Source of the DNA: Streptomyces sp. NBC_00683
Lineage (GTDB): Bacteria; Actinomycetota; Actinomycetes; Streptomycetales; Streptomycetaceae
Length of the DNA: 64,000 nt
NCBI RefSeq assembly: GCF_036226745.1
Contig: NZ_CP109013.1
Coordinates: 5,022,001 to 5,086,000, forward strand
Reading direction: 5' to 3'
Below, one piece after another: positions 61,757 through 64,000 of the stretch. The notes below the pieces were generated by a model, which was not told the origin of the DNA, did no database searches, and worked only from the letters and a program-made list of their open reading frames with translations. Positions within the stretch are counted from its first letter, which is position 1, and each line of letters opens with the position of its first letter. The position numbers were made by a program, and so were the translations under genes.

Positions 61757-62359
61757 TCACAGCGCGGCCAGGGCCTCCGCCGAGATGTCGATGTCGACGG
61801 AGAACGGCACGCCCGTCTTCAGCCGGTCGTGATGGATTCCGGTCAGCGCGTACGCCTTCGTCACCGGGTCCAGCTCGTAGACCCGCACCACAGGGTGCTG
61901 GTCGGTGCCGGTCATCTCCACCAGCCAGAAGTGCTCGATCCCGGCGGTCGCGTACTTGTGCGGCTTGGTCTCGCGGTCGCGCGCCTCGGAGTCGGGGGAG
62001 ACCACCTCGACCGCGAGGACGACGTCGGCAGCCTGGAAACGGGTCAGTTCGGGCCCCGTGACGGCATCCGCCCGGACCACCGAGACATCCGGCTCGGGGC
62101 CGTTGCGCCGGTCGAGGACCACGGTCATCTCCCGGCGCACCTTCAGGCCCGGCGGCGCGCTGCGCCGAAGCCCGGTCACCAGAAGGTCGATCATCGTGGT
62201 GTGGAAGTCTCGCTGCGGACTCACAAAAACCAGGCTCCCGTCGAGCAATTCCGTGTGCGGCGGGAGATCGGGCAAGGTGAACAGATCGTCCACCGTGTAT
62301 CCGTCCTGGGGCGGCACCGGCCAGCGGCTGCTGTGCCCGGTGATCGGCTCGGCGGTCAT
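61757..62359 (-). CDS. Uma2 family (DUF820) endonuclease-fold protein
   Basis: 200-aa PD-(D/E)xK-fold protein of the Uma2/DUF820 family, abundant in Streptomyces and cyanobacteria; the function is unknown. The core is visible: ELLDGSLVFVSP, EPDVSVVRAD (acidic residue), LAVEVVSPDSEARDRETKPH (Glu-x-Val core with Lys) and YATAGIEHFWLVE. The start is ATG 62359 behind GGGAGGA, and the frame upstream to 62443 has no homology. It is convergent with tam (16 bp apart). Confidence 0.86.
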   Translation of the reverse strand: MTAEPITGHSSRWPVPPQDGYTVDDLFTLPDLPPHTELLDGSLVFVSPQRDFHTTMIDLLVTGLRRSAPPGLKVRREMTVVLDRRNGPEPDVSVVRADAVTGPELTRFQAADVVLAVEVVSPDSEARDRETKPHKYATAGIEHFWLVEMTGTDQHPVVRVYELDPVTKAYALTGIHHDRLKTGVPFSVDIDISAEALAAL

Positions 62360-62458
62360 GATTCCTCCCATGGACGGGATTCTGGTCCTGCACGACCACA
62401 GTAAGGGCCGTTTCGCGCTCCCGTCATCACAACGGGTGATCACTCGACGGCGGGCCGA

Positions 62459-63145
62459 TCAGCTCTTGCGGTGGCCGATCAGCCGCGGCTTCGACTCCAG
62501 GTTCTCCAGCCCGTGCCAGGCCAGATTCACCAGGTGGGCCGCGACCTCCGCCTTCTTCGGCTTGCGGACGTCCAGCCACCACTGGCCGGTCAGCGCCACC
62601 ATGCCGACCAGCGCCTGCGCGTACAGCGGGGCCAGCTTCGGGTCGAAGCCCCGGGCCTTGAACTCCAGGCCCAGGATGTCCTCGACCTGCGTGGCGATAT
62701 CACTGATCAGCGACGCGAACGTGCCCGTGGACTGCGCGACCGGGGAGTCGCGGACGAGGATCCGGAAGCCGTCCGTATACGTCTCGATGTAGTCGAGCAG
62801 CGCGAACGCCGCCTGCTCCAGCAGCTCACGCGGGTGACCCGCCGTGAGGGCGCCGGTGACCAGATCCAGCAGCTGGCGCATCTCGCGGTCCACCACGACG
62901 GCGTACAGGCCCTCCTTGCCGCCGAAGTGCTCGTAGACCACCGGCTTGGAGACCCCGGCACGCGCCGCGATCTCCTCGACGGAAGTGCCCTCGAAGCCCT
63001 TGTCGGCGAAAAGGGTGCGCCCGATGTCCAGAAGCTGTTCGCGGCGCTCCTTGCCGGTCATCCGGACCCGCCGGGTCCGGCGGGTGGGGGCAGGCCTGCT
63101 CTTCTCGCCGCTGGTGCTTCCGTCGGTCGCCACGTCGTCAATCAT
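62459..63145 (-). CDS. TetR family regulator coupled to a desaturase gene
   Basis: 228-aa TetR regulator. A Ser/Thr/Arg-rich lead of about 28 residues precedes the helix-turn-helix (FADKGFEGTSVEEIAARAGV, SKPVVYEHFGGKEGLYAVVV). The C-terminal domain is of the AcrR-like fatty-acid or drug-binding kind. Its ATG (63145) overlaps the stop of the desaturase, so both come from one transcript and the regulator is probably made in proportion to the enzyme. It likely senses an acyl-CoA and controls the desaturase, by analogy with FadR/DesT-like TetR proteins. Confidence 0.87.
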   Translation of the reverse strand: MIDDVATDGSTSGEKSRPAPTRRTRRVRMTGKERREQLLDIGRTLFADKGFEGTSVEEIAARAGVSKPVVYEHFGGKEGLYAVVVDREMRQLLDLVTGALTAGHPRELLEQAAFALLDYIETYTDGFRILVRDSPVAQSTGTFASLISDIATQVEDILGLEFKARGFDPKLAPLYAQALVGMVALTGQWWLDVRKPKKAEVAAHLVNLAWHGLENLESKPRLIGHRKS

Positions 63146-64000
63146 GCCGGGTCGGCGGCCACGGTCTTGCGCCGGGAGTCGATACGTGAAGCATCGGGCC
63201 ACCGCACGTCGTACGCCCAGCCCAGCTTCTCGAACCAGCGGATCAGCCGGGCGCTCGAATCGATCTGGCCCCTCATCACCCCGTGCCGTGCGCTCGTCGG
63301 GTCCGCATGGTGCAGGTTGTGCCACGACTCGCCGCACGACAGCACCGCCAGCCACCACACGTTCCCGGACCTGTCACGGGACTTGAAGGGCCGCTTGCCC
63401 ACCGCGTGGCAGATCGAGTTGATCGACCAGGTCACATGGTGCAGCAGCGCGACGCGGACCAGCGAACCCCAGAAGAACCCGGTGAACGCACCCCACCACG
63501 ACATCGTGACCAGACCGCCGACCACCGGCGGGATCGCCAGCGAGATGATCGTGAAGGTGAGGAAGTGACGCGAGACGGCACGGATCGCAGGGTCCCTGAC
63601 CAGGTCGGGGGCGTACTTCTGCTGCGGCGTCTGCTCCTCGTTGAACATCCAGCCGATGTGGGCCCACCACAGGCCCTTCATGAGAGCCGGAAGGGTCTCA
63701 CCGAACCGCCACGGCGAGTGCGGGTCGCCCTCGGCGTCGGAGAAGCGGTGGTGCTTGCGGTGGTCGGCGACCCAGCGCACCACCGGACCCTCCACCGCCA
63801 TCGAACCCGCGACGGCCAGGGCGATACGGAGCGGACGCTTCGCCTTGAACGATCCATGGGTGAAATAGCGGTGGAAGCCGATCGTGACGCCGTGGCAGCC
63901 GAGGTAGTACATCCCGATCAGCAGACCCAGATCGAGCCAGCTGACCCCGCGGCCCCAGGCCAGCGGCACGGCGGCGACCAGAGCCGCGAACGGCACCACG
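63142..64000 (-). CDS. Acyl-CoA (stearoyl-CoA-type) desaturase, 5' end outside the window
   Basis: 285 residues of a membrane di-iron desaturase that introduces a double bond into acyl chains. All three His boxes are present: HRYFTH, HRKHHR and ESWHNLHHADP. Four membrane segments are seen. The frame is open to the window edge, so the N-terminus is missing; family members are about 300-340 aa. The ATGA overlap with the TetR gene and its absence of homology to a ferredoxin domain suggest a classical desaturase using separate electron carriers. Confidence 0.88.
   Translation of the reverse strand, partial: VVPFAALVAAVPLAWGRGVSWLDLGLLIGMYYLGCHGVTIGFHRYFTHGSFKAKRPLRIALAVAGSMAVEGPVVRWVADHRKHHRFSDAEGDPHSPWRFGETLPALMKGLWWAHIGWMFNEEQTPQQKYAPDLVRDPAIRAVSRHFLTFTIISLAIPPVVGGLVTMSWWGAFTGFFWGSLVRVALLHHVTWSINSICHAVGKRPFKSRDRSGNVWWLAVLSCGESWHNLHHADPTSARHGVMRGQIDSSARLIRWFEKLGWAYDVRWPDASRIDSRRKTVAADPA

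Overview
The window is chromosomal DNA of a Streptomyces species. The evidence is very high GC, frequent GTG/TTG starts, and Streptomyces-typical families: an SsgA-like protein, a DUF574 methyltransferase, a SepX-like membrane protein, an LAXTG surface protein, a tricorn-type protease, proline/glutamine-rich PQQ-propeller proteins and the tamR-tam pair. From memory of S. coelicolor, the order from galU/moeA down to tam looks like one conserved core block (pmt and tam/tamR are known there as SCO3154 and SCO3132/SCO3133). That synteny is recalled, not computed. No rRNA genes, CRISPR arrays, transposases or biosynthetic clusters were seen. About 57 protein genes, one tRNA, one integrase pseudogene and one gene remnant are annotated.

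1-8.4 kb: the 3' part of a penicillin-acylase-type hydrolase and 5-formyl-THF cyclo-ligase, then a tight plus-strand operon galU-moeA-moaC-mogA-(RimJ-like GNAT)-sepX/glpR-like gene and a tRNA-Ala(CGC) with a strong terminator. It joins UDP-glucose and molybdenum-cofactor synthesis to a divisome membrane protein, the arrangement known for the gephyrin-like Glp/GlpR pair of Corynebacterium. 8.4-17.6 kb: GNAT enzymes, an LAXTG surface protein, a DUF574 methyltransferase, exonuclease III, and a MerR gene divergent from a Baeyer-Villiger monooxygenase-hydrolase-SDR operon that resembles the start of the mycobacterial mymA operon. 17.6-24.1 kb: a tricorn-like protease divergent from a TetR-MMPL exporter pair, with two palindromic operators between them.

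24.2-30.7 kb: an SsgA-like sporulation protein and an ECF metal transporter operon (CbiM/NikM with a PDGLE tail, Q and O). Its promoter carries a good match to the Nur nickel box, so nickel uptake is the likely role. A beta-lactamase-fold hydrolase, an SDR, a GNAT and a zinc-ribbon protein follow. 30.7-39 kb is a run of minus-strand core genes (pmt, a PBP, ybaK, an EamA transporter) interrupted twice. In each case a small DNA segment sits at the 3' end of a gene and is bracketed by an 86- or 87-bp direct repeat of that 3' end, so the target gene stays intact. The segment at pmt still carries the decayed C-terminus of a tyrosine integrase. The segment at ybaK carries an AT-rich secreted I36-like protein and a lipoprotein.

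39-46.5 kb: rsmI, a zinc-ribbon protein, tatD, a membrane-anchored DUF348 protein that looks like an rpfB gene cut down to its N-terminus, rsmA(ksgA)-ispE, a lipoprotein and an ABC-F ATPase. 46.5-53.5 kb: three tandem paralogous membrane-anchored PQQ-propeller proteins and an orphan LuxR-type regulator with a degenerate receiver domain. 53.5-60.4 kb: a sodium/solute symporter with a small partner gene, divergent from galT-galE-galK (Leloir pathway; galU at the other end supplies UDP-glucose), then a GNAT and a second orphan LuxR-type regulator. 60.4-64 kb: tamR and tam around a palindrome-rich promoter, a Uma2-type nuclease-fold protein, and a desaturase-TetR operon that runs off the window edge.
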